From contig OZ220688.1 of assembly GCA_965116445.1 (NCBI GenBank), positions 3,906,001-3,970,000 on the forward strand: a stretch of DNA of 64,000 nt, given 5' to 3'. Below the pieces are notes generated by a model. It was given only the letters and a program-made list of their open reading frames with translations. It had not been told where the DNA came from and did no database searches. Below are positions 17,629 to 24,920 of this stretch, piece after piece. Both the position numbers and the translations under genes were made by a program. Position 1 is the first letter of the stretch. Each line of letters opens with the position of its first letter. The DNA is from Multivorans sp965116445 (lineage in GTDB: Bacteria > Acidobacteriota > Thermoanaerobaculia > Multivoradales > Multivoraceae).

Positions 17629-18285
17629 ATGAAGTTCTTTCTCGACACCGCCGACATCGGAGAGATCGAGACCGGCCTGGAGTGGGGCATGGTCGACGGC
17701 GTGACGACGAACCCGAGTCTGATTGCGAAGCAGGGCAAGCCGTACCTGCCGACGGTCCGCGAGATCGCCGAACTGGTGCCCGGCCCGGTGAGCGGCGAAG
17801 TTCTCGCCACCGATCTCGAAGGCATGCTCGACCAGGGGCGCCGGCTCGCCGGTCTCGCCCAGAACGTGGTCGTCAAGGTGCCGCTCGGTCCACCCGGACT
17901 CACGGCGGTCCAGCGCCTTGCCGCGGAGAACATCCGCTGCAACGTGACGCTCTGCTTCTCGCCGTCGCAGGCTCTGCTGGCGGCGAAGGCGGGGGCCGCC
18001 TACATCTCCCCCTTTGTCGGACGGCTCGACGACATCGCCCAGGACGGCATGGACCTGATCCGGCAGGTGATCGTCATGTACTCCCAGTACGACTTCGAGA
18101 CCGAGGTCCTGGTCGCTTCCGCCCGCCACCCCGTCCACGTCGTGTTGTCGGCGGAAATGGGCGCGGATGTCATCACCCTGCCGTTCAAGACCCTCAGCCA
18201 GCTCTACCGTCACCCGTTGACGGACATCGGCCTGAAGCAGTTCCTCGCCGACTGGGAGAAGACCGGGCGCAGCTTCGATGACTGA
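17629..18285 (+). CDS. Transaldolase / fructose-6-phosphate aldolase family protein
   Basis: A 218-residue TIM-barrel protein of the short transaldolase class. It begins MKFFLDTADIGEIETGLEWGMVDGVTTNPSLIAK; the Schiff-base Lys is K83 in NVVVKVPL; NVTLCFSPSQALLAAKAGAAYISPFVGRLDD and ADVITLPFKTL complete the family pattern. It would transfer or cleave dihydroxyacetone units in the pentose phosphate network. Aldolase versus transaldolase activity cannot be told with confidence. It follows gyrA by 25 bp and precedes a peptidase gene. Confidence 0.9.
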   Translation: MKFFLDTADIGEIETGLEWGMVDGVTTNPSLIAKQGKPYLPTVREIAELVPGPVSGEVLATDLEGMLDQGRRLAGLAQNVVVKVPLGPPGLTAVQRLAAENIRCNVTLCFSPSQALLAAKAGAAYISPFVGRLDDIAQDGMDLIRQVIVMYSQYDFETEVLVASARHPVHVVLSAEMGADVITLPFKTLSQLYRHPLTDIGLKQFLADWEKTGRSFDD

Positions 18286-18306
18286 CCGCCGCCGAGCCAG
18301 GTCGAG

Positions 18307-19722
18307 ATGAGTATCGACTCCGTTCTGGAGCGCGTGGACCGGGAGACCGGCGCCAGCCTCGAGCAGTTGAAGGAGTACCTCCGGATTCCCTCCGTCTCGA
18401 CCGATCCGGCCTACGCGGGAGAGATACGACGCTGCGCCGGATTCGTCCGGGAGCGTCTTGAGACCGCCGGGCTCGAAGCCGAGATCGTCGAGACGGCGGG
18501 CCATCCGCTGGTCTACGGCGAGTGGCTGGGGGCGCCCGGGCGGCCGACCGTCCTCTTCTACGGCCACTACGACGTGCAGCCGGTAGACCCCCTGGACGAG
18601 TGGCGGAACGACCCGTTCGAGCCGACGATCGAAACCGGCGAGCGCGGCGACCAGATCGTCGCCCGCGGCGCGACGGACGACAAGGGCCAGTCCTTCACCC
18701 ACATCAAGGCGGTCGAGGCGCTGATGGCGGAGACCGGCAGTCTGCCGGTCAACGTGAAGTTCCTCATCGAGGGCGAGGAGGAGTGCGGCGGAGAGGCGAT
18801 CGAGGCGTACGTGCGGAGCCCGGCCGCCGAACGGCTCGCCTGCGACCTGGCGCTGGTCTCGGACACCTCGATGTACGGACCGGGCCAGCCCTCCGTTCTC
18901 TACGGCCTGAAGGGATTGCTCTACACCGAGGTCAGGGTGCGCGGGGCGGCGCGGGACCTCCACTCCGGCACCTTCGGCGGCGCGGTGGCGAACCCGCTGA
19001 ACGCCCTGGGGACGATGCTGGCGGCGCTGCGCGACCCGGAGGACGGGCGGATCCTGATCCCCGGCTTCTACGACGACGTGCGGCCTCTGGGCGCCGGAGA
19101 ACGTGCCGCGTTCGCCGCGCTGCCGTTCGACGAGACGAAGTACGGTGACGAGATCGGCGCGACCGCCCTCTGGGGCGAGGCGGGCTACACGACTCTGGAG
19201 AGAGTCTGGGCTCGTCCGACCTGCGATGTGAACGGGATGTGGGGCGGCTACCAGGGGCCGGGCGCAAAGACGGTGATCGCCAATCAGGCCGGCGCCAAGG
19301 TGTCCATGCGCCTCGTTCCCGACCAGGAACCGGAACGTCTCTTCCGCGCGTTCGCGGAGTACATGCGTTCGATGGCGCCTCCCGGCATCGACGTCGAGGT
19401 GGAGAACCTGAACGGGGCGCCGCCGGTCCTCGTCGATCTCCAGGGGCCGCTGGTCGACGCGGCGCTCGAGGGCATCCAGGAGGCGTGGGGTCGGGAGCCC
19501 GTGCGGGTCCGTGAGGGCGGGTCGATTCCCATCGTCTCGACCCTGTCGGAGGTGCTTGACGCGCCGGTGCTGCTGGTCGGATTCGGGCTGTCGGACGACC
19601 GGCTGCACGCGCCGAACGAGAAGATGGACCTGGCGAACTTCTACCAGGGCATTCGCACCGTGGTCCGTATCCTCGACCGCCTTTCTGGTTGCGCGGTGGG
19701 CACGGCCCATCCCGGCGCTTGA
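18307..19722 (+). CDS. M20 family metallopeptidase (dipeptidase)
   Basis: A 471-residue M20 zinc peptidase of the carnosinase-like dipeptidase type. Metal ligands and catalytic residues are visible: GHYDVQP (His87, Asp89), ARGATDDKGQ (bridging Asp near 120), EGEEECGG (Glu general base about 152), a Ser-Asp-containing SDTSM segment, and the C-terminal HAPNEKMDLANF with the last His ligand. The dimerisation domain lies between (about 205-340). Probably cytosolic and acting on small peptides. It overlaps the next gene at TTGA. Confidence 0.9.
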   Translation: MSIDSVLERVDRETGASLEQLKEYLRIPSVSTDPAYAGEIRRCAGFVRERLETAGLEAEIVETAGHPLVYGEWLGAPGRPTVLFYGHYDVQPVDPLDEWRNDPFEPTIETGERGDQIVARGATDDKGQSFTHIKAVEALMAETGSLPVNVKFLIEGEEECGGEAIEAYVRSPAAERLACDLALVSDTSMYGPGQPSVLYGLKGLLYTEVRVRGAARDLHSGTFGGAVANPLNALGTMLAALRDPEDGRILIPGFYDDVRPLGAGERAAFAALPFDETKYGDEIGATALWGEAGYTTLERVWARPTCDVNGMWGGYQGPGAKTVIANQAGAKVSMRLVPDQEPERLFRAFAEYMRSMAPPGIDVEVENLNGAPPVLVDLQGPLVDAALEGIQEAWGREPVRVREGGSIPIVSTLSEVLDAPVLLVGFGLSDDRLHAPNEKMDLANFYQGIRTVVRILDRLSGCAVGTAHPGA

Positions 19723-20303
19723 ACGAGCGCGAAGTCAAGATCCCGGTCGCCGACCTGGATGCTGTCAGGGAACGGTTGCAGGTTGCTGGAGCGGATCCGC
19801 AGCGGCCCGCCGGCCTGGAATCGAACCTGGTGTTCGACCTGGTCGACGCGCCGGTGGATCGGCGTCTCCGCTCTCGTCGCGAACTGCTCCGCCTGCGCTC
19901 CGACGGCGGCGGAAGCCGGCTGACCTTCAAGTCGGCGCCGCGCTTCGTGGACGGCGTGAAGGAGCGGCTGGAGCACGAGTTCGAGGTGAACGATCCGGCC
20001 GCCGCGCGGCTGCTGTTGGAATCGCTGGGGTTCCGGGTCGCCGTGCGGTACGAGAAGGTCCGCGAGACGTGGCGGTTGCTCGACTGCGAGATCGCGCTCG
20101 ACCGGACGCCGATGGGTGACTTCGTGGAAGTGGAGGAGCTGGCCGACGTTTCGCCGCGAGGGCGGATCGAGGAGGTCTGCCGGCTCTGCGGCCTCCAGGC
20201 CGAACGTTCGGTGCCTGAGGACTACCTCGCTCTCTACCGCGCCTACCGCAGGGGTCGGCCGGATCTGCCGAGGGATATGGTTTTTCCTCTGGACAGGCAG
20301 TGA
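19719..20303 (+). CDS. CYTH domain protein (class IV adenylate cyclase / thiamine triphosphatase-like)
   Basis: A 194-residue CYTH (triphosphate tunnel metalloenzyme) protein. It opens NEREVKIPV (the ExExK motif), continues with LRLRSDGGGSRLTFKSAP, RLEHEFEV and RYEKVRETWRL, and has DRTPMGDFVEVEE near the end, all strands of the charged tunnel. Such enzymes bind triphosphates; cyclase, thiamine triphosphatase and tripolyphosphatase members cannot be separated here. The start chosen is a TTG overlapping the M20 stop; an upstream in-frame TTG at 19689 is less likely. Confidence 0.85.
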   Translation: MNEREVKIPVADLDAVRERLQVAGADPQRPAGLESNLVFDLVDAPVDRRLRSRRELLRLRSDGGGSRLTFKSAPRFVDGVKERLEHEFEVNDPAAARLLLESLGFRVAVRYEKVRETWRLLDCEIALDRTPMGDFVEVEELADVSPRGRIEEVCRLCGLQAERSVPEDYLALYRAYRRGRPDLPRDMVFPLDRQ

Positions 20304-21361
20304 GCAGCGCTCGGACGGGTTCGCGGGTTCGGGCGCTCGTGCTCTGCGCCGGGCGCGGCGAACGTCTGCGGCCGCTGACGCGGCAGGTGGCGAAGCCATT
20401 GCTGCCCGTGGCCGGCTGCCCGGTCGCGATGCGTACGATCGACATCCTCCACCGCGCCGGCTGCGAGACGGCAGTCAACCTGCACCACCTGGCGGGGTCC
20501 GTCCGGGATGGACTGGAGTCGCAAGCGGCGGGACGGGGAATCGAGCTGAGCTTCGCCGTCGAGCCGGAGTTGCTGGGAACCCTGGGAGCCGTCGTCAATC
20601 TGCGCGACTTCCTGGCCGATGGCGGCGACATCGTCCTGGTGAACGGCGACTCGCTCTGCCGCTGGCCGATCCGTGACGCGCTGGCCCGCCACCGCCGCAG
20701 CGGCGCCGACGTCACCCTTCAACTGGGTCGCGAAGCGCCGGACCAGCGCCTGGGAGGCGGCGTGGAAGTCGATCAGCGAGGGCTCGTCACCGGGCTTCGC
20801 GACCTGCGGCTCGGCTCGGTGCGCGGCCGCAGGCGGACCTTCCAGGGTCTCCACGTCCTGTCGCGCAGGGCCCTCGAGGCGATTCCGTCGCCCCTGACGT
20901 CCAACGACATCGTGGAAGGTCTCTACCAGCCGCTCCTGGAGTCGGGCGCCCGGATCGTCGGCTTCGGCTGCCGTCGCCGCTGGCACGACCTCGGCACGCC
21001 ACGCCGCTATCTGGACGGAGCTCTCGACTGGGGGCGGACCGCCGGCGGGCGCAAGCGTCGCCGGCGTTTCGTGGCGTCCGGCGTGAGGGCGGACACGAGC
21101 GCCACCATCGAGCGCAGCGTGGTCGAGAGCGGTTGCCGGCTGAGTGCCGGAGCGAGGGTGGAGCGGAGTTTGCTGATGCCGGGAGTTCGCGTCGGCGCGG
21201 GGGCCAGGATCCGCGACACGGTCGTGGCGCCAGGGGTACAGGTGGCGCCCGGGCTTGACCTCGACGGCCAGCTCGTCACGCCGGCGGACTGGGGGCGGGT
21301 CCCCGGCGCGGGCTCCCAAGAGCGGGGGGGGCTCCTTTACACCGCCCTGGATCCGGCATAG
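20300..21361 (+). CDS. Sugar-phosphate nucleotidyltransferase (NDP-sugar pyrophosphorylase)
   Basis: A 353-residue protein with the nucleotidyltransferase signature VRALVLCAGRGERLRPLT and KPLLPVAG, a VNGDS metal-binding motif, and a C-terminal region with left-handed-helix-like repeats (SGVRADTSATIERSVVESGCRLSAGARVERSLLMPGVRVGAGARI). This is the pattern of mannose-1-phosphate guanylyltransferase and MurU-like enzymes, which join sugar-1-phosphates to NTPs. The substrate is not determinable. GTG start overlaps the CYTH stop (GTGA). The 44-bp gap to convergent thrC contains nothing obvious. Confidence 0.85.
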   Translation: MSSARTGSRVRALVLCAGRGERLRPLTRQVAKPLLPVAGCPVAMRTIDILHRAGCETAVNLHHLAGSVRDGLESQAAGRGIELSFAVEPELLGTLGAVVNLRDFLADGGDIVLVNGDSLCRWPIRDALARHRRSGADVTLQLGREAPDQRLGGGVEVDQRGLVTGLRDLRLGSVRGRRRTFQGLHVLSRRALEAIPSPLTSNDIVEGLYQPLLESGARIVGFGCRRRWHDLGTPRRYLDGALDWGRTAGGRKRRRRFVASGVRADTSATIERSVVESGCRLSAGARVERSLLMPGVRVGAGARIRDTVVAPGVQVAPGLDLDGQLVTPADWGRVPGAGSQERGGLLYTALDPA

Positions 21362-21405
21362 CGCTGCGGAGTACCAGAGACCGGCGCACCCGGTCGTTTG
21401 CGGCC

Positions 21406-22725
21406 TCAGGCCAGCAGAACCTCGCGCAGTGCCGGCTCCTCGGCCGGAATCTCGACGATCCGCTCGGGCAGGTCGGCACAGCGTTCGAGCGCGGGCGGCA
21501 GGGGCGGCTCGATGCCGACGGCGTCACGGATCACCTCGGCGAACTTCGCCGGGTGTGCCGTCGCCAGCACGACGCCGGTGCCGCCGCCCCTGGCCTCGAG
21601 TTCCTCCTTCAGACCGAGGTAGCCGACCGCCGTGTGGGGGTCCAGGAGGTAGCCGTGGCTCTCGTGCACGTCGCGCATCGCGAGCCGCGTAGTCGGGTCG
21701 TCGAAGGAGCGGCCCGCCAGGTCGCGGCGGAGGGCCTCGAGGGGATCGTCTCCGTTCGAGTACAGATGCCGGATGCGGGCGAAGTTGCTCGGATCGCCCA
21801 CGTCCATCGCGTTGGAGATCGTGGCGGCCGCCGCGCGGGGCGCGTAGCGGCCGCTCTTGAGGTACGCGGGCACGGCGTCGTTCACGTTGGTGGCCGCGAC
21901 GAAACGGGACACGGGTAGACCGATCCGCTTCGCGACGAGGCCGGCGGTCAGGTTGCCGAAGTTGCCGCTCGGGGTTGAGAAAATGAGCGGGCTGTCGGCG
22001 TCGGTGAGAGGCGCCGAGGGCAACTGCGCCCACGCGTGGAAGTAGTAGAAGACCTGGGGCAGCAGCCGACCGACGTTGATCGAGTTGGCGGAAGCGAGAG
22101 GCCGCCGCTGGCGGAGTTCGCCGTCGGCGAACGCGGCCCGGGCCAGGCTTTGGCAGTCGTCGAAGGTGCCCGCGACGGCGACCGCGGTCACGTTGCCGCC
22201 AAGGGTCGTGAACAGGCGACGCTGGGCTTCCGTCACTAGCCCCCGCGGGTAGAGCACGCAGACCCGGAAGCCGGGAACGCCGCTGAACGCGTGGGCCACG
22301 GCGCTGCCGGTGTCGCCGCTGGTCGCCACGACCACGGTCGTCTCCGGACCGTCGGCACAGGCGAAGCGCGACATGAGGCGGGCCATGACCCGCGCCGCGA
22401 TGTCCTTGAAGGCCAGCGTCGGTCCGTGGAACAGCTCCAGGCTGAAGATGCCCGGCTCGATCTGACGCAGGGGGATGGGAAAGTCGAGGGCGTCTTCGAG
22501 CAGAGAGGCGAGTTCGTCCTCCGGTACGTCCGCCCCGAACAGGTGACCGCCGAGGATGCTCGAGATGCCGGTCAGGGGCAACAGTCTCAGCAGGGCCAAC
22601 TCTTCGGCCGTCAGCGCCTCCAGCCGCTCGGGAACGTAGAGGCCGCCGTCGGGTGCCGGGCCCTCGAGCAGCGCCTGACCCAGCGAGGCCGCCGGCGCCT
22701 GTCCGCCGGTGCTCACAAAGCGCAC
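21406..22725 (-). CDS. thrC: Threonine synthase
   Basis: Last enzyme of threonine synthesis: O-phosphohomoserine to threonine (439 aa). Fold-type II PLP site is visible in LFHGPTLAFKDIAARVMARLM (Schiff-base Lys), VVATSGDTGSAVAHAF (phosphate loop), NSINVGRLLPQVFYYFHAW and STPSGNFGNLTAGLVAKR. The N-terminal VSTGGQAPAASLGQALLEGPAPDGGLYVPE is typical of the ThrC (type 2) subfamily. The start is a GTG with AAGGAG 8 nt upstream. It follows thrB by 2 bp. Confidence 0.95.
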   Translation of the reverse strand: MRFVSTGGQAPAASLGQALLEGPAPDGGLYVPERLEALTAEELALLRLLPLTGISSILGGHLFGADVPEDELASLLEDALDFPIPLRQIEPGIFSLELFHGPTLAFKDIAARVMARLMSRFACADGPETTVVVATSGDTGSAVAHAFSGVPGFRVCVLYPRGLVTEAQRRLFTTLGGNVTAVAVAGTFDDCQSLARAAFADGELRQRRPLASANSINVGRLLPQVFYYFHAWAQLPSAPLTDADSPLIFSTPSGNFGNLTAGLVAKRIGLPVSRFVAATNVNDAVPAYLKSGRYAPRAAAATISNAMDVGDPSNFARIRHLYSNGDDPLEALRRDLAGRSFDDPTTRLAMRDVHESHGYLLDPHTAVGYLGLKEELEARGGGTGVVLATAHPAKFAEVIRDAVGIEPPLPPALERCADLPERIVEIPAEEPALREVLLA

Positions 22726-22727
22726 AG

Positions 22728-23732
22728 TCAATCTCCTTGGGTCTCGTCGCCGTGGTCGATCACCCGCGCTCCCGGGGCGGGAAGCGGCGACACGAGCCGG
22801 TCGCAGTCGACGCCCACCGCGTCTTCGAGGGCCGTCGCCATCGCCGTCGCGACCTCCCGGCCGCGGTCCAGCCCGTCGCAGAGGGCGAACAGGGCCGGGC
22901 CGCTGCCGGACAGGCTGCAACCGAGGGCGCCGGCATGGATGGCGGCCTTCTTGGCCTCGTGGAAGCCAGGCACGTTCGGCCCCCGGACCGGCTCGGCGAC
23001 CACGTCGACGAGGGATCGGGAAAGCAGTTCCAGGTCGTTGCGGTAGAGCGACGCGACGAGAGCCGCGACATTGCCCCACTGGGTCACGGCGCGCCCAAGC
23101 GGCAGATGGCGGTCGAGGCGGGCGCGCGATTCACGCGTGTTGACCTGGGTGTGGGGCCGGGCGAGTGCGCAGGTCAGACGTTCGGGCACTGGCAGCGCCA
23201 CGACGTCCGGCTCCGGGTCCAGCGAACGGACCAGGACCAGGCCACCGAGCAGGGACGGGGCCAGGTTGTCGGCGTGGGCGCCGCCGCTGGCCAGGACCTC
23301 CCCGGCCAGCGCGTACCGGAGCAGAGCGGCCGGCGGCAGGTCGAGGCCCAGCAGGGCGTCGACGGCGACGACCGCGGCCACCGCGCTGGCGGCGCTCGAG
23401 CCGAGGCCGCTCTCGAGCGGCATCCGTTTCTCGATCTGCAGGTCGACGATGACCTCGGGCGCCTCGGCCTCGATCAACGCCGTGACGGCGACCGCGGCGG
23501 TGTTGCGTTCCGGCTGCAGCGGCAACCGTCCGTCGTCGCCCGCGATCGCCGTGATCCTGACCGGACCGCGGGCTTCGTCGCCGGCACCGGGCGCCCTCGC
23601 CGTGACCACGTCGCCGGGGCCGGGAGTCGCGCCGTTGTCGCCGTCCGACTGCAGGGCGAAGCCCAGGATGTCGAATCCGCAAGCAACGTTCGAAACCGAC
23701 CCGGGCGCGAAAGCTCTCGTCCAACGGCTCAT
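22728..23732 (-). CDS. thrB: Homoserine kinase
   Basis: GHMP kinase (334 aa) that phosphorylates homoserine. Motif 1 is FAPGSVSNVACGFDILGFAL at residues 8-27, motif 2 (ATP loop) is PLESGLGSSAASAVAAVVA, motif 3 near the C-terminus is GCSLSGSGPALFALC. The ATG start is fixed by an ATGA overlap with the mini-ORF upstream. The first 15 codons are present in two further degenerate copies immediately upstream (see the 59-bp repeat). It belongs to thrA-asd-thrB-thrC. Confidence 0.95.
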   Translation of the reverse strand: MSRWTRAFAPGSVSNVACGFDILGFALQSDGDNGATPGPGDVVTARAPGAGDEARGPVRITAIAGDDGRLPLQPERNTAAVAVTALIEAEAPEVIVDLQIEKRMPLESGLGSSAASAVAAVVAVDALLGLDLPPAALLRYALAGEVLASGGAHADNLAPSLLGGLVLVRSLDPEPDVVALPVPERLTCALARPHTQVNTRESRARLDRHLPLGRAVTQWGNVAALVASLYRNDLELLSRSLVDVVAEPVRGPNVPGFHEAKKAAIHAGALGCSLSGSGPALFALCDGLDRGREVATAMATALEDAVGVDCDRLVSPLPAPGARVIDHGDETQGD

Positions 23733-23791
23733 TCGCCGCGCGCCATGTTGGAAACCGACGCTGGAGCGAAGGCCCGCGCCCACCGTGTCAT
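23729..23791 (-). CDS. Mini-ORF 2 upstream of thrB (20 aa, copy of the thrB N-terminus)
   Basis: A 20-codon ORF, MTRWARAFAPASVSNMARGE. Its first 15 residues match the start of ThrB (MSRWTRAFAPGSVSN). Its ATG overlaps the stop of mini-ORF 1 (ATGA) and its TGA overlaps the thrB ATG (ATGA), so ribosomes could pass along the chain by re-initiation. DNA differences from the other two copies fall mostly in third codon positions within the AFAPASVSN core. Function unknown; it could be a coupling leader or a decaying duplication. Translation is not proven. Confidence 0.5.
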   Translation of the reverse strand: MTRWARAFAPASVSNMARGE

Positions 23792-23850
23792 GGGCGGCTC
23801 TCCCTGTTCGAGACGGACGCGGGGGCGAAGGCGCTCATCGGGCGACTCAT
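23788..23850 (-). CDS. Mini-ORF 1 after asd (20 aa, copy of the thrB N-terminus)
   Basis: A 20-codon ORF, MSRPMSAFAPASVSNRESRP, whose ATG overlaps the asd stop (ATGA) and whose TGA overlaps the ATG of mini-ORF 2 (ATGA). It is the most upstream of three 59-bp tandem copies of the thrB start. Compared with mini-ORF 2, five of the nine codons in the AFAPASVSN core differ and all five changes are silent. Function unknown. Confidence 0.5.
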   Translation of the reverse strand: MSRPMSAFAPASVSNRESRP

Positions 23851-24920
23851 TCGCTGCCGTGCCGGCCGCACCGGGCGACGGCGAGTTCCGCGGCCAGGAG
23901 CGCCCCGCCCGCGGCGCCCCGCAGGGTGTTGTGCGACAGGGCGACGAAGCGATAGCCGAGGATCGGGCACTCACGCAGCCGTCCGATCGAGGTCGTCATG
24001 CCCTGCCCGAGGTCACGGTGCACACGCGCCTGCGGCGGGGTGTCGTCGCCGAGATAGACGATCGGTTGAGCGGGCGCCGACGGCAGGCCGAGTTCCTGCG
24101 GCGCGGCGCGGAACGACCCCCACGCCTCCTTGACATCCTCGAGCGTCGGTTCCCCCTTCAGATCGACCGAGACGCAGAGTGTGTGTCCGTCGACCACGGG
24201 AACCCGGTTGCACTGGGCCGAAACGGCAAGCTCGGCCGGCGCGATCGTGCCGCCGCTGACCCGCCCCAGGATCTTCCCCGTCTCGATCTCGAGCTTCTCC
24301 TCCTCGCTGGAAATCCAGGGAATCACGTTGTCCAGGATCTGGTAGCTGGAGATGCCGGGCAGGCCGGCGCCGGATACCGCCTGCAGTGTGACGACCGAGA
24401 TGCGCTCGAAGCCGAACGCGTCGGCGAGCGGCTTGAGTGCCAGCACCAGGCCGATCGTCGAGCAGTTCGGGTTGGCGACGATGCCGTGCGGCAGGTCGGC
24501 GCCGCCCCTGGCCGGAGGCAGCAGCGCGAGGTGGTCCGGATTCACCTCGGGCACCAGCAGGGGGACGTCTTCGTCCATGCGGTGGGCGCTGGCGTTCGTG
24601 ACGACCAGGCAGCGACGGGCGAACTCGGGCTCGATGTCTCTGGCTACGCTCGCGTCCAGGGCCGAGAACACGATGTCGAACTCCCGGTCCTTCAGCTCGT
24701 CGATCGTGTGGACGGGCATCGCCGCGACCGTTTCTTCGATCGGCCGGGTCTGAATCCACGTGACCGCGTCGCGGTAGGCCTTCCCCGCGGAACGCTCTGA
24801 GGCGGCCAGCGCGGTCAACTCGAACCACGGGTGCCCCTCGAGCAGGGTGACGAACCGCTGGCCCACGGTGCCGGTCGCACCGAGAACGGCGGCGCGGAAG
24901 GGTTCGCTTCGAGTCGTCAT
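23847..24920 (-). CDS. asd: Aspartate-semialdehyde dehydrogenase
   Basis: Makes aspartate semialdehyde from aspartyl phosphate (357 aa). The Rossmann start is FRAAVLGATGTVGQRFVTLLEGHPWFEL; the active-site Cys lies in HGIVANPNCSTIGLVLALKPL; VVTLQAVSGAGLPGISS and SAQCNRVPVVDGHTLCVSVDLKG follow. The sequence is of the archaeal/fungal-like asd branch rather than the E. coli branch. ATG overlaps the thrA stop (ATGA); its own stop overlaps mini-ORF 1. Part of the threonine operon. Confidence 0.94.
   Translation of the reverse strand: MTTRSEPFRAAVLGATGTVGQRFVTLLEGHPWFELTALAASERSAGKAYRDAVTWIQTRPIEETVAAMPVHTIDELKDREFDIVFSALDASVARDIEPEFARRCLVVTNASAHRMDEDVPLLVPEVNPDHLALLPPARGGADLPHGIVANPNCSTIGLVLALKPLADAFGFERISVVTLQAVSGAGLPGISSYQILDNVIPWISSEEEKLEIETGKILGRVSGGTIAPAELAVSAQCNRVPVVDGHTLCVSVDLKGEPTLEDVKEAWGSFRAAPQELGLPSAPAQPIVYLGDDTPPQARVHRDLGQGMTTSIGRLRECPILGYRFVALSHNTLRGAAGGALLAAELAVARCGRHGSE

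Larger units (their letters stand above)
23674..23850 (-). repeat. Three 59-bp tandem copies of the thrB start region
   Basis: Units are 23792-23850, 23733-23791 and 23674-23732 (the last being the real thrB start). Conservation is confined to the first 45 bp or so of each unit. A 59-bp period is one base short of 20 codons, so each unit ends exactly where an ATGA stop/start overlap arises. Confidence 0.9.
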
